Made by a program: the position numbers and the translations under genes. Under the pieces are notes generated by a model that was given only the letters and a program-made list of their open reading frames with translations, was not told the DNA's origin and searched no databases. Below, piece by piece: positions 34,232-43,329 of a stretch of 64,000 bases of DNA. This stretch comes from Blautia_A aquisgranensis. GTDB lineage: Bacteria > Bacillota > Clostridia > Lachnospirales > Lachnospiraceae. Position 1 is the first letter of the stretch, and each line of letters begins with the position of its first letter. Location: the NCBI RefSeq assembly GCF_040096615.1, contig NZ_JBBMEJ010000004.1, positions 62,001 through 126,000 on the forward strand. Reading direction: 5' to 3'.

Positions 34232-35650
34232 TTATCTTGTTACGATATCTACCGGTACGTTGAAGATTTTTGCAACCTTCAGAATTGTATCAATATGTCT
34301 TCCTGTAGCAGCTGCCATATGATGTGTCGGGCCAGCCTCGCTCCAGCGGTTTACAAATTCTCTTGCGCCACATGTGAAACGTGTTCTCATGTTGGTATCA
34401 CCGAAGGAAAGGATTGGTCCTTCCTCGTTTACACCCTCAGCTACAACGAACTTGAAGTTTCCGTCTTTATCCTGTGTGATTGCAAGATAGGTTACAGGGC
34501 CTGTATATGGATAGAACTGTGTCAGGTATCCGCCGCCTGTTTTACCGTGGAATACTTTTACGATCTTCATGGTTGGCTTCTTATCAGAGATGTCAGCGTC
34601 ACCACTTCCGGAATGTCCGATGATGCAGATATCATCATTGAAGTCGATGGAGTACATCTCAGAAAGCTGGCCTGTACCGGAAATTGTCTTTAAGATACTC
34701 ATAGCCATGGCAACTTTCATGTCACCCTCTACAGCACATGCAGTACCCTGTTTGATCAGCATGGAGAATGCCGGGATCAGCATACTGTCAAGGACACCAG
34801 CTTTACCCTGTGCAAATCCGTCGTAATGGGAAGCGATCATTCCAAGATGCTCGTCTTTTACCCATTTCTCAAAAGCAACAACGTATTTGGCCATATCCCA
34901 TACTTTCTCGATTGTGCCGCCGCCCTCAATATCGAATGTATCAAGGATATCCTGTGCCTTTGCACGGATTGCTTCCTCGTCTGTGATATCATCAGCGATT
35001 GCCCACATCTTCTCCCAGTCAAACTGTTTTGTGTAGAGGAACATTCTGTTATAGAGGTTTGTCTCATCAATATACAGATCCATCATACCCGGGTATGGTC
35101 TTCCGATCTGTGCAATGTTAGTTTCACGGAATCTTCTTCTTACCTGAGCAGCCTTGCACCAGTCTTCGATCTCAGCCTGAACTGCAGGATCTCCACCTTC
35201 TACAACACCTGTGATAACAGCATGTCTCTTGCCTGCTCTCTCAAGGTCAGCTACTGCCTCGCCTACAGCGCCGCATGCATAGCCTTCACCCAGCCAGGAA
35301 GCAATGTCAGTGTGCTCATAATCCAGTGCTTTGATCTTCTGAACGTTTACAAGAACAACCGGAACATCAAGGTCACGGATTGCAGGAAGCATGTTGTAGG
35401 ATGTAGCGTATGTCAGCATCTGAAGGAATACAAGATCAACATCAGCTGCACGGAACTTATCTCCTGCTGCCATTGCCTGCTCTTTTGTTGTAACCATTCC
35501 ACCGTCAATGATCTCTACTGTATCCGGGATTGTTTTTTTGAATGCATCATACTGTGCCTCAAATTCCGGTACCAGTGACGGGAACTGTGGAAGATATGCA
35601 CCTAAAGCAATTGAAAATACACCAACTTTTGCCTTTGTGTTAACTAACAT
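34232..35650 (-). CDS. L-fucose/L-arabinose isomerase-family protein
   Basis: 472 residues, COG2407-like. Expected to interconvert an aldose and a ketose with a divalent metal. Visible: N-terminal substrate domain (KVGVFSIALGAYLPQF), and C-terminal residues of the metal site in EGDMKVAMAM, GHSGSGDAD and the ending RWSEAGPTHHMAAATGRH. It is not the usual RhaA sequence. Directly upstream is a rhamnulokinase gene on the same strand, so the pair should isomerise and phosphorylate the same sugar. The exact sugar (rhamnose, fucose or another) cannot be fixed. Ribosome binding site GGAGGTTTTATT. Confidence 0.82.
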   Translation of the reverse strand: MLVNTKAKVGVFSIALGAYLPQFPSLVPEFEAQYDAFKKTIPDTVEIIDGGMVTTKEQAMAAGDKFRAADVDLVFLQMLTYATSYNMLPAIRDLDVPVVLVNVQKIKALDYEHTDIASWLGEGYACGAVGEAVADLERAGKRHAVITGVVEGGDPAVQAEIEDWCKAAQVRRRFRETNIAQIGRPYPGMMDLYIDETNLYNRMFLYTKQFDWEKMWAIADDITDEEAIRAKAQDILDTFDIEGGGTIEKVWDMAKYVVAFEKWVKDEHLGMIASHYDGFAQGKAGVLDSMLIPAFSMLIKQGTACAVEGDMKVAMAMSILKTISGTGQLSEMYSIDFNDDICIIGHSGSGDADISDKKPTMKIVKVFHGKTGGGYLTQFYPYTGPVTYLAITQDKDGNFKFVVAEGVNEEGPILSFGDTNMRTRFTCGAREFVNRWSEAGPTHHMAAATGRHIDTILKVAKIFNVPVDIVTR

Positions 35651-35674
35651 AATAAAACCTCCAATTATTTTTAT

Positions 35675-37078
35675 TTATGCGTTATATACTTTGATACCGA
35701 AGGACTCATGGATCGTTGTACGAGCCTCCTCGATAGATTTGAACTCCTCGGCTTTCAGCATCTGTGCTGTGATATTACCGATCGCAGTAGCCTCGCCTGG
35801 GCCTGCATGGATCTCTTTCTTTGTAGCTTTTGCAGTCAGCTCATTTAAGTAGCCTGCATTGGAACCACCGCCTACAACATGGATACGGCTGTAGGTTCTT
35901 CCTGTCATCTCCTCAAGCTCTTTGGCTGTTTTTGCATAGCACTCTGCAAGGCTTGCATAGATAACAGTTGCGATCTCGCCAAGAGTCTCCGGAACCTGCT
36001 GACCTGTTCTGCGGCAGTAGTCCTGAACCTCTTTTGTCATATTTTCAGGTGAAAGGAAGCACTCATCGTTCGCATCTACTCTGGATGGGAAGTCTTTCGC
36101 TTCCTCAGCCATCTCGCAGATCTGTGCGAAGCTGTATGCGTCATCAAACTCATGACGTACAGACTGGATCATCCAAAGACCCATGATGTTCTTCAGATAA
36201 CGGAAACGTCCTGCATATCCGCCCTCATTTGTGAAGTTCATCTCACAGCTCTTCTCTGAGCAGTCAGCTTCTTTTCTCTCAATTCCCATAAGGGACCATG
36301 TTCCGGAGCTGATGTAGATGAAATCGTCGTCATTTGCAGGAACAGCAAGTACTGCAGATCCTGTATCATGTGTAGCCGGAGCTACAACCTCAAGGTCAAA
36401 GCCAACCTCTGCTTTTATTTCATCTGTTAAATGTCCGATGCTTGTTCCAGGCATGATCAGCTTCTGGAAGATCTTCTTCGGATATCCGAGCATGTCGATC
36501 AGCTCATAATCCCAGTCTTTTGTTGTCGGGCATACAAGCTGTCCTGTTGTTGCCTCTGTGTACTCGCAGGTCTTCTCTCCTGTAAGAAGGAAGTGGAAGT
36601 AATCCGGTACATGAAGAAGTGTCTCAGCCTGCTCCAGATATTCCGGATGTTTCTTCTTTACTGCCATCAGCTGGTATACAGTGTTAAAGATTGCTTTCTG
36701 GATACCGGTTCTTGCGTACAGGTCTTTCAGGGAAATTGTCTTGTAAACTTCCTCGTCCATACCCTCTGTACGATGGTCACGATAGCCTACTGTGTTTCCG
36801 AGAACGTTATCATCTTTGTCAAGAAGTACAAAGTCAACGCCCCAGGTATCTACACCCATGCTTACCGGGATCTTACCGAGTTCTTTACATTTCTTAAGAC
36901 CGTTTACGATCTCTTTGAAAAGGCGGTCAAATTCCCAGCAAAGCTCATCGTCTTTCTTTACCATACCGTTCTCAAAACGATAGATTTCTTCCAGGATCAT
37001 CTTTCCGTTTTCCATATGTCCCAGAATGTGACGTCCGCTGGATGCTCCGATATCTACTGCTAAATAATATGTTGCCAT
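35675..37078 (-). CDS. rhaB: Rhamnulokinase-like FGGY kinase
   Basis: 467 residues from ATG 37078, chosen for GAGGAGGATTTAAAA before it. FGGY fold: phosphate-binding VDIGASSGRHILGH at the N terminus, GVDTWGVDFVLLD, the catalytic Asp in APATHDTGSAVLA, and the adenosine loop HVVGGGSNAGYLN. The substitution D-I-G-A-S-S-G-R in place of the usual D-x-G-T is typical of rhamnulokinases. Phosphorylates L-rhamnulose or a related ketose at C1. No matching rhamnulose-1-phosphate aldolase is in the window. A weak promoter (TTATCA, 17 bases, TATGAT at 37142-37137) precedes it. Confidence 0.88.
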   Translation of the reverse strand: MATYYLAVDIGASSGRHILGHMENGKMILEEIYRFENGMVKKDDELCWEFDRLFKEIVNGLKKCKELGKIPVSMGVDTWGVDFVLLDKDDNVLGNTVGYRDHRTEGMDEEVYKTISLKDLYARTGIQKAIFNTVYQLMAVKKKHPEYLEQAETLLHVPDYFHFLLTGEKTCEYTEATTGQLVCPTTKDWDYELIDMLGYPKKIFQKLIMPGTSIGHLTDEIKAEVGFDLEVVAPATHDTGSAVLAVPANDDDFIYISSGTWSLMGIERKEADCSEKSCEMNFTNEGGYAGRFRYLKNIMGLWMIQSVRHEFDDAYSFAQICEMAEEAKDFPSRVDANDECFLSPENMTKEVQDYCRRTGQQVPETLGEIATVIYASLAECYAKTAKELEEMTGRTYSRIHVVGGGSNAGYLNELTAKATKKEIHAGPGEATAIGNITAQMLKAEEFKSIEEARTTIHESFGIKVYNA

Positions 37079-37243
37079 TTTTAAATCCTCCTCAATATGT
37101 AAGCTTCTGATCACTTTCATATCTGATGTTGTATTTATCATACATCAGGATCCTTCCGGTGATAAGAACCTCTTTTGTCAAAAAAAGTGTCTTTATTTGC
37201 CAATAATACAGCGATTATTTATGAACTACTACATTATTTATTT

Positions 37244-37276
37244 AAAAAATCCGCTGACTGAATCAGCCAGCGGATC
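37244..37276 (-). terminator. Terminator of the second sugar ABC operon
   Basis: On the reverse strand ATCCGCTGGCTGA and TCAGTCAGCGGAT form a 13-base-pair stem with a tight loop followed by six T, about 75 bases past the binding-protein stop. Confidence 0.88.
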
Positions 37277-37349
37277 TCTTATTTCATACGTCCGTGAACG
37301 CCATCCGCGTTCATTATAACTTCACGATCTTATCAATTATATGATTTGA

Positions 37350-38519
37350 TTAGTCATAAAGGTTAGGAGCGATATTCTCGTCTTCCATATTTGTTGCATC
37401 ATACCAGTAACCCTCTGTAGGAACATCCTCAAGCTCCTGGCCGTTAGCTGCTGCTGTCAGAGCGTAGATTGCATAGTATCCCATCATAAGAGGAGACTGT
37501 GTAACAGCACCAATGAATGTGCCATCTTTAACAGCTGCTTTGATGATAGAACCAGCATCGAAACCAACACCAACTACATCACCGTTTGCCGGGTCAGAAC
37601 CAAGAACGTTAAGGTTAGCATTTGCTGCAAGCACACCCTCTGCAGAAACCTGGTTGGAACCGAATACTGCGATACAGTTCTCCTGGGAAAGGATTGCCTG
37701 AGCCTCTGTGGAGCAAAGCTCTACAGTTGTCTGTGCCGGAACAGCTACCTGGATAACAACGTCTGCGTCTTTAGCATCAGCATCAGCACCCTCTGCTGCG
37801 TTAACATAGAACTCGTTACCGCTTACTGCTACAGTCTTGCCATCAGCCTGAAGAAGCTCGATCATCTTGTTGATGAATCCAGTACCACGCTGCTGAATGT
37901 TCTGAGCTGTTGCATCCTGGTTAACCTCACCGATGATAACCTGTCCGTCAGCATCTTTAACAACGTCTTTAATGGAGTTGTACATATTCTCAGCTGCTAC
38001 TGCACCAGCCTGTGCGTTGTCTGTACAAACCTCGCATACTACAGATCCTTCCGGAGCATCAGCGATACCTGTATCGAAAGTTACAACCGGGATACCTTTT
38101 TCTGCACATGTCTTAAGAGCATCCTGAACAGAAGATGTATCGCAAGCTGCAAGTCCTAATCCAACAGGATTGGAGCCGATAGCTGTGTTGATCATGTTAA
38201 CCTGGTCAGCGATATCGGACTCACTGTTCGGTCCCTGTGCTTTATAAGTAACGCCCAGCTCCTCAGATGCTTTCTTCATACCTTCCTGAGCTGCATCCCA
38301 GTATGTAGACTGGAAAGATTTAACCATCATCGGGAACTCATAAGCTTCGTTTGCTTTCAGTCCGTCGAACTGTGCGGTAGGATCCTCAGCTGCTGTGGAA
38401 TCTGCGGATTCCTCTGTTGCTGCATCTTCTTTCTCCTCAGCTGCAAAAGCTGCTGTTGCGCTCATGCTTGTTACCATTGCTGCACACAGCATTAATGCCA
38501 TAACCTTTTTTGCTTTCAT
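37350..38519 (-). CDS. Sugar-binding protein of the second (ribose-type) ABC transporter
   Basis: 389 residues, peripla_BP_4 family. Signal peptide ending in TAAFAAEE (AxA site, no clear lipobox), then an acidic Ala/Glu/Asp linker and a two-lobe fold beginning YEFPMMVKSFQSTYWDAAQE. The ligand cleft pattern VVTFDTGIAD and NGDVVGVGFDAG is as in RbsB-like proteins. Last gene of the operon; ribosome binding site AAGGAGGAAATATT. Probably carries an alditol or ketose, judged from the catabolic operon at 47-53.5 kb. Confidence 0.86.
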   Translation of the reverse strand: MKAKKVMALMLCAAMVTSMSATAAFAAEEKEDAATEESADSTAAEDPTAQFDGLKANEAYEFPMMVKSFQSTYWDAAQEGMKKASEELGVTYKAQGPNSESDIADQVNMINTAIGSNPVGLGLAACDTSSVQDALKTCAEKGIPVVTFDTGIADAPEGSVVCEVCTDNAQAGAVAAENMYNSIKDVVKDADGQVIIGEVNQDATAQNIQQRGTGFINKMIELLQADGKTVAVSGNEFYVNAAEGADADAKDADVVIQVAVPAQTTVELCSTEAQAILSQENCIAVFGSNQVSAEGVLAANANLNVLGSDPANGDVVGVGFDAGSIIKAAVKDGTFIGAVTQSPLMMGYYAIYALTAAANGQELEDVPTEGYWYDATNMEDENIAPNLYD

Positions 38520-38562
38520 ATAATATTTCCTCCTTAAAATATATTATATAGTTTTTTTATGT

Positions 38563-38586
38563 TCATACGCCGTTGCTACCCCTTGG
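38563..38586 (-). other. Stem-loop before the second binding-protein gene
   Basis: ACGCC and GGCGT pair around AAGGGGTAGCAAC on the reverse strand, about 45-65 bases before the ATG. The loop closely matches that of the stem at 26463-26500 in the first operon. Confidence 0.45.
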
Positions 38587-38607
38587 CGTTTCACATCTTT
38601 GATTATC

Positions 38608-38642
38608 GGGTGCTGTTCACATTTCTCTGTAAACAGCACCCT
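38608..38642 (-). other. Intercistronic hairpin, permease to binding protein
   Basis: GGGTGCTGTT and AACAGCACCC form a 10-base-pair stem between the permease stop (38668) and the binding-protein start, without a T run. Such hairpins often stabilise the upstream mRNA or lower read-through, letting the binding protein be made in excess. Confidence 0.6.
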
Positions 38643-38667
38643 TACTTATTATACACACTTCTTAATA

Positions 38668-39645
38668 TCAATGTGCTGCTTTTTTCTCTTTCAAGATATC
38701 GATCAGAACGGCTACGATCAGAACGATACCAGTGATGATCTGCTGCCAGTTTGCCTGCAGGCCGATATATGGAAGACCTGTTTTCAGAAGCATGATGACG
38801 AAGATACCAACGAATGTACCGATCACGGAACCATATCCACCGGTAGCTGCTACACCACCAACGAATACACCACCGATAGCATCCATCTCAAGTCCGGCAC
38901 CAGTACCAGGCTGTACAGTAGGTGTTACTGCTGCGTATGCGATTGCTGCAAGACCTGTAAACAGACCGCAGACAACGTATACCATTACGTGATAGAACTT
39001 TGTATTGATTCCAGAAAGGGCTGCTGCCTCTTTGTTGGAACCGATTGCAATTGTGTAACGACCGAATTTGGTGTGGTTCAGGATGTACTCCATAAGAAGA
39101 ACCAGAATGATCATCCACAGGAAACCGAGCGGATAACGTGAAGCACTTCTTCCTGTACCAACGGTTACTTTAAAGATTGTGTGGAACCATCCACCCGGCT
39201 GTGTAAGTCCCGGCCAAGGTGTTGCACTGCAAAGAGATCCGGCACCACGGGTAATCATACAGGTACAAAGTGTTGCAAGGAATGGCGGCAGGTTCATAAC
39301 ACCAATAAGTACACCGTTTAATGCACCAACTGCGATACCAAGTACGATACAGATGATCATAGCAAGTGCTACCGGGCAGTTGTTGTTTCTGATCAGTGTT
39401 CCTGCGATCAGTGCGTAAGCTACCATACCAGTTCCGATTGACAGGTCAACACCACCAGTGATAAGCGGGAATGTAACTCCGATCGCCATAAGAAGATCGT
39501 AATATGAGAAATCCAGCATACTCAGGATCGTGGTGTACTGTCTGAATTCTTTACTCATGCCTGAGAATATTGCACACAGGACAATGATAACGAGCAAAAC
39601 AATAAATCTCTGATCACTTAAAATACTTTTTTTCTTCTTAGTCAT
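38668..39645 (-). CDS. Sugar ABC transporter permease (BPD_transp_2)
   Basis: 325 residues with the RbsC-family signatures TGGVDLSIGTGMVAYA and GVFVGGVAATGGYGS and about eight hydrophobic segments. Starts 11 bases after the ATPase gene with AAGGAGGAAAGTC. Partner of the permease at 41190. Confidence 0.92.
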   Translation of the reverse strand: MTKKKKSILSDQRFIVLLVIIVLCAIFSGMSKEFRQYTTILSMLDFSYYDLLMAIGVTFPLITGGVDLSIGTGMVAYALIAGTLIRNNNCPVALAMIICIVLGIAVGALNGVLIGVMNLPPFLATLCTCMITRGAGSLCSATPWPGLTQPGGWFHTIFKVTVGTGRSASRYPLGFLWMIILVLLMEYILNHTKFGRYTIAIGSNKEAAALSGINTKFYHVMVYVVCGLFTGLAAIAYAAVTPTVQPGTGAGLEMDAIGGVFVGGVAATGGYGSVIGTFVGIFVIMLLKTGLPYIGLQANWQQIITGIVLIVAVLIDILKEKKAAH

Positions 39646-39656
39646 GACTTTCCTCC

Positions 39657-41168
39657 TTAATTGATATTCCGTGTGGCCTTGTCCATGATGTTTTCCTGGG
39701 TTGCCTCGGAGATATCAATACATCCGGTAACTTTACCCTCACACATGATGATGATACGGTCACTCATTCGGAGAACTTCCGTCATCTCAGAAGAAATCAT
39801 GATAATGGATTTGCCTTCTGCTGCCAGTCTGTTCATTAATTTGTAGATTTCGTTCTTAGCACCAACATCGATACCTCTTGTAGGCTCATCGAAAATAAGG
39901 ATGTCACTGTCTCGTGTCAGCCATTTTGCGATAACTACCTTCTGCTGGTTACCACCGGAAAGGTTAACTACCAGCTGGTCTGTAGTAGGTGTCTTAGTTG
40001 CAAGTTCGTTTACATATTTCTCAGCAACTTTTTTCTCTTTTGCTTTGTTGATAAAGATACCATTGGTAAACTCTTCCATTGTTGCCAGTGTTGTATTCTC
40101 TGTTACAGATTTCTGTACAACACAGCCGTATCTTCTTCTGTCCTCTGACAGATAACCGATACCACATTTAACAGCATCCTGCGGGCTGTTGATGGTAACT
40201 TCGTGAAGCTGTCCATCTTTACCCATAACAGAGATCTTACCACTCTGTTTCGGGTCTGCTCCGAACAGTGCTCTGGCTGTCTCGGTACGTCCTGCCCCCA
40301 TTAGTCCTGAGAAACCAAGGATCTCACCTTTCTTCAGTTCAAAGCTTACATCTTGAACCATCTTTCCTGCGTTCAGATGTTCAACCTTAAGAACTACTGG
40401 TGCATCTGCCGGAACTGCACTCTGCTGTTTCGGATCTTCATAAATAACACGACCAACCATCATGTTGATGATATCTTCTTTTGTACTGTCTTTTGTGATC
40501 AGAGTTCCTACATATCCACCATCTCGCATAACGGTTACACGGTCTGTGATGGTCTTGATCTCATCCATACGGTGAGAGATATATACGATACCAAGATTCT
40601 TCTTACGAAGGTCACGGATAATCTCGAACAGGTCCGCGATCTCTTTCTCTGTCAGTGCTGCGGAAGGCTCATCAAAAATGATAACCTCAGCTTTATGGGA
40701 AATTGCTTTTGCGATCTCACACATCTGCTGTTTTCCGACTGTCAGGTTTTTCATCTTTTCTTTCGGATTGATCTCAATGTTCAGATCCTGAAAAAGCTTC
40801 TTGGAATCCTCGATCATCTTTTTGTCATCAATGCGGAAACCCTTCTTCGGCTCACGTCCGATGAAGATGTTCTGAGCAACAGTAAGATCACCTACCATGT
40901 TCAGCTCCTGATGTACGATTACAACGCCGGCATCCTGTGCCTCACGTGTATTGTGGAATTCTGTTTCCTGTCCTTTGTAAACGATGGAACCTGAATCCTT
41001 CTGATAAATACCGGTAAGAACCTTCATCAGTGTTGATTTACCGGCACCGTTTTCTCCCATAAGTGCATGTACTTCGCCGCGTTTTACTTCGAAATTAACG
41101 TGATCCAGAGCATGAACTCCAGGAAAGGACTTATCAATGTCCTTCATAGTTAAAATAACTTCACCCAT
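39657..41168 (-). CDS. Sugar ABC transporter ATPase, duplicated domain
   Basis: 503 residues, RbsA/MglA-like. First half: GENGAGKST, LTVGKQQMCE and VIIFDEPSAALTE. Second half: degenerate P-loop GLMGAGRTE, LSGGNQQK and ILIFDEPTRGID. Between the two permease genes, so all four transporter genes form one operon. A paralogue of the ATPase at 28529. Confidence 0.93.
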   Translation of the reverse strand: MGEVILTMKDIDKSFPGVHALDHVNFEVKRGEVHALMGENGAGKSTLMKVLTGIYQKDSGSIVYKGQETEFHNTREAQDAGVVIVHQELNMVGDLTVAQNIFIGREPKKGFRIDDKKMIEDSKKLFQDLNIEINPKEKMKNLTVGKQQMCEIAKAISHKAEVIIFDEPSAALTEKEIADLFEIIRDLRKKNLGIVYISHRMDEIKTITDRVTVMRDGGYVGTLITKDSTKEDIINMMVGRVIYEDPKQQSAVPADAPVVLKVEHLNAGKMVQDVSFELKKGEILGFSGLMGAGRTETARALFGADPKQSGKISVMGKDGQLHEVTINSPQDAVKCGIGYLSEDRRRYGCVVQKSVTENTTLATMEEFTNGIFINKAKEKKVAEKYVNELATKTPTTDQLVVNLSGGNQQKVVIAKWLTRDSDILIFDEPTRGIDVGAKNEIYKLMNRLAAEGKSIIMISSEMTEVLRMSDRIIIMCEGKVTGCIDISEATQENIMDKATRNIN

Positions 41169-41189
41169 TGTCGCATCCTCCCTCTAAGA

Positions 41190-42164
41190 TCAGTTCTTTC
41201 TGCGTCTTGCAGAAACGTCGATATAAACTGCAACGATAACGATGATACCTGTGATGATCATCTGCTGTCCTTTACCAAGGCCAAATGCCATGATGCCCTG
41301 CTGAAGAAGAGAGATGATAAATACGCCGATTACAGTACCGCCGATGGAAGCAAGTCCACCAACCATGGATGTACCACCCATAACGCAACCTGCAATAGCC
41401 TCGTTGTTATACTGATCGCCATAACCTGGCTGAACAGTTGTGTATGTAGCTACAAAGAAGAGCGCTCCAATACCTACCAGGAATCCGCAGATCACATAAG
41501 CAAGCATTTCCCATTTCTTTGTGTTAACACCGGAAAGACGGACAGCCTCTTTGTTAGATCCAAGGCAGAGGATGTAACGTCCTGGTTTTGTGTTGTAAAG
41601 AACGATACCGCAGATAACTGCCATTACCAGGAAAATAATAATTCCTACAGGGAAGCCGTTTACGGAAACGATATTACGGAACCAGCCGTTTGCATCGCCA
41701 GCTGCCGGCCAGCTTACGGACTGTGTTTTTGTGAATACAGAAGCAATACCTTTTGCAATGTTCATGGATGCCATGGAAATAATGAATGGTGGTACTGACA
41801 TGTAAGAAACCATCCAGCCATTGAAAATACCAAAGCAGAGACCGATCAGAATGCAAAGGATCATGGCAACTGCACATGGAACCTTGTAAGATGTCATGCA
41901 GTAACCGGATACCAGTGCACAGCAGAACATTACAGGTCCGATGGAGAAATCAATTCCTCCTGTAGCGATTACGAATGTAACGCCAAGTGACAAGAAGCCC
42001 AGGAAGTACACATAGTTCAAAGTAGATCTGATACTATCAACAGCCGGAAACTTGTTTCCAAGAACTACTTTAAAAACCAGGAACATGAGAATCAGAACAC
42101 AGACAAGAAGTATTCTGTTCAATCCGAGCTTCTTAACGATTGGATTTTGTTTTAACTTTTCCAA
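41190..42164 (-). CDS. Sugar ABC transporter permease (BPD_transp_2), TTG start
   Basis: 324 residues. Signatures ATGGIDFSIGPVMFCCA and GCVMGGTSMVGGLAS. The start codon is TTG (42164-42162), 5 bases after GAGGAGGGTAAAAA; no ATG is better placed. First gene of the second transporter operon. TATAAT at 42216-42211 is a probable -10, with a poor -35, as expected of a promoter needing the response regulator at 45110. Confidence 0.9.
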   Translation of the reverse strand: MEKLKQNPIVKKLGLNRILLVCVLILMFLVFKVVLGNKFPAVDSIRSTLNYVYFLGFLSLGVTFVIATGGIDFSIGPVMFCCALVSGYCMTSYKVPCAVAMILCILIGLCFGIFNGWMVSYMSVPPFIISMASMNIAKGIASVFTKTQSVSWPAAGDANGWFRNIVSVNGFPVGIIIFLVMAVICGIVLYNTKPGRYILCLGSNKEAVRLSGVNTKKWEMLAYVICGFLVGIGALFFVATYTTVQPGYGDQYNNEAIAGCVMGGTSMVGGLASIGGTVIGVFIISLLQQGIMAFGLGKGQQMIITGIIVIVAVYIDVSARRRKN

Positions 42165-42263
42165 TTTTTACCCTCCTCACGTTTTGCACGTATCTTGTGT
42201 TTTCTTGGTTATTATAATACCGTCAAAAGTCAATAATTGTAATAGAATATCTTGCAAAAAAAG

Positions 42264-42295
42264 GTTAAATATTTACTGTACAGTAAATATTTAAC
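42264..42295 (-). terminator. Perfect 32-base AT-rich palindrome, terminator or operator
   Basis: A perfect inverted repeat with half-site GTTAAATATTTACTGT, 27 bases past the stop of the sensor binding-protein gene. On the reverse strand it is followed by CCTTTTTTTGC, so it fits an intrinsic terminator of the three-component operon. It is also about 100 bases upstream of the ABC operon start and contains TAAATATT, close to the TAAAATATT repeats of the first island, so a second role as operator is possible. Confidence 0.7.
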
Positions 42296-42321
42296 GCTTT
42301 TCTTTGTGCATTTATGACTAT

Positions 42322-43329
42322 TTACGATGTAAGATCACCATGTGTTTTTAACGTATTAAACGGAAAAAGCAGTTTTTCTATCTCACTGGTATACATATTA
42401 TCCGGGGTTACCAGCTGGCAGCCGGAATTAATATTCTTTTTATATTCCTCACCTCGCAGCATCTTAATGGTTTCCCGAACACCTACATACCCCATTTTAA
42501 ATGCTTTCTGCACAACGATCCCCTGGAATACTCCGTGTTCCATCAGCTGAACGGCCTCCTGTGAGCTGTCTACTCCCACTACCCTGATCCGTTTCTCTGC
42601 TTTTGCCGCTTTAACTGCCCTTGCAGCACCTACAGAGGAATATTCATTCATTCCCGCGATCATCTTGAGGTCCGGATATTTTTTCATCAGTTCTTTTGTT
42701 AGCTCATAGGACTTGTCATACTGAGAATCACAGTATACCACATCTACGATATTCTCCTTCAAACTGCCAAGTCCTGTACGGAATCCTTTTTCTCTTTCAA
42801 CTGCCGTAGATACGCCTTTTACATGTGAAACGATTGCGATCTGGTCATCCTCCCCCACAAGCTCCTTTGCAAATCTGCCAAGAAGCTGCCCTGCTTCCAG
42901 ATTATCGGTCGCAACAGTGAGATCCTGGACAGCTTCCTGGGTATAGGAATCAATAAATGCAATATGTATTCCCTGTTCCTTTGCCCTCTTCAAAAGCTGG
43001 TCCGATTCAGTAAAGCTGGATGGAGAGATCAGGATCGCATCCGGTTTTTCTTCTGTTGCTCTTTTGATCAGCTTATTCTGACCATCCACATCATTCTCTT
43101 CCTCAGGTGCCCATACGCGGATATCTGCATTATATTCTTTTGCGGCCATCTCCGCTCCCTGGATCAGGGAAGTCCAGAAATCATTGCTACCATCCACAAC
43201 CTTCGGAATATAGATCAGTGATAAATTTCTCTCTTCCTCTGTCTGTTTATAATAGAAGATTCCGGCCACAAGTCCTGCTGCAAGGCAGATGACTACTCCA
43301 AAGGTCAGGAGTTTTCTGTGTTTTTTCAT
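42322..43329 (-). CDS. Membrane-anchored sugar-binding sensor protein
   Basis: 335 residues, peripla_BP_4 fold. An uncleaved-looking N-terminal helix (LLTFGVVICLAAGLVAGIFYY) anchors it outside the membrane. The fold starts NLSLIYIPKVVDGSNDFWTS and has PDAILISPSS, FIDSYTQEA and VVGVDSSQEA. Its gene overlaps that of the histidine kinase by ATGA and is third in the operon RR-HK-binding protein. Binding-protein-assisted sensor systems of this type present the sugar to the kinase rather than to a transporter; the assignment rests on gene order. Confidence 0.85.
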   Translation of the reverse strand: MKKHRKLLTFGVVICLAAGLVAGIFYYKQTEEERNLSLIYIPKVVDGSNDFWTSLIQGAEMAAKEYNADIRVWAPEEENDVDGQNKLIKRATEEKPDAILISPSSFTESDQLLKRAKEQGIHIAFIDSYTQEAVQDLTVATDNLEAGQLLGRFAKELVGEDDQIAIVSHVKGVSTAVEREKGFRTGLGSLKENIVDVVYCDSQYDKSYELTKELMKKYPDLKMIAGMNEYSSVGAARAVKAAKAEKRIRVVGVDSSQEAVQLMEHGVFQGIVVQKAFKMGYVGVRETIKMLRGEEYKKNINSGCQLVTPDNMYTSEIEKLLFPFNTLKTHGDLTS

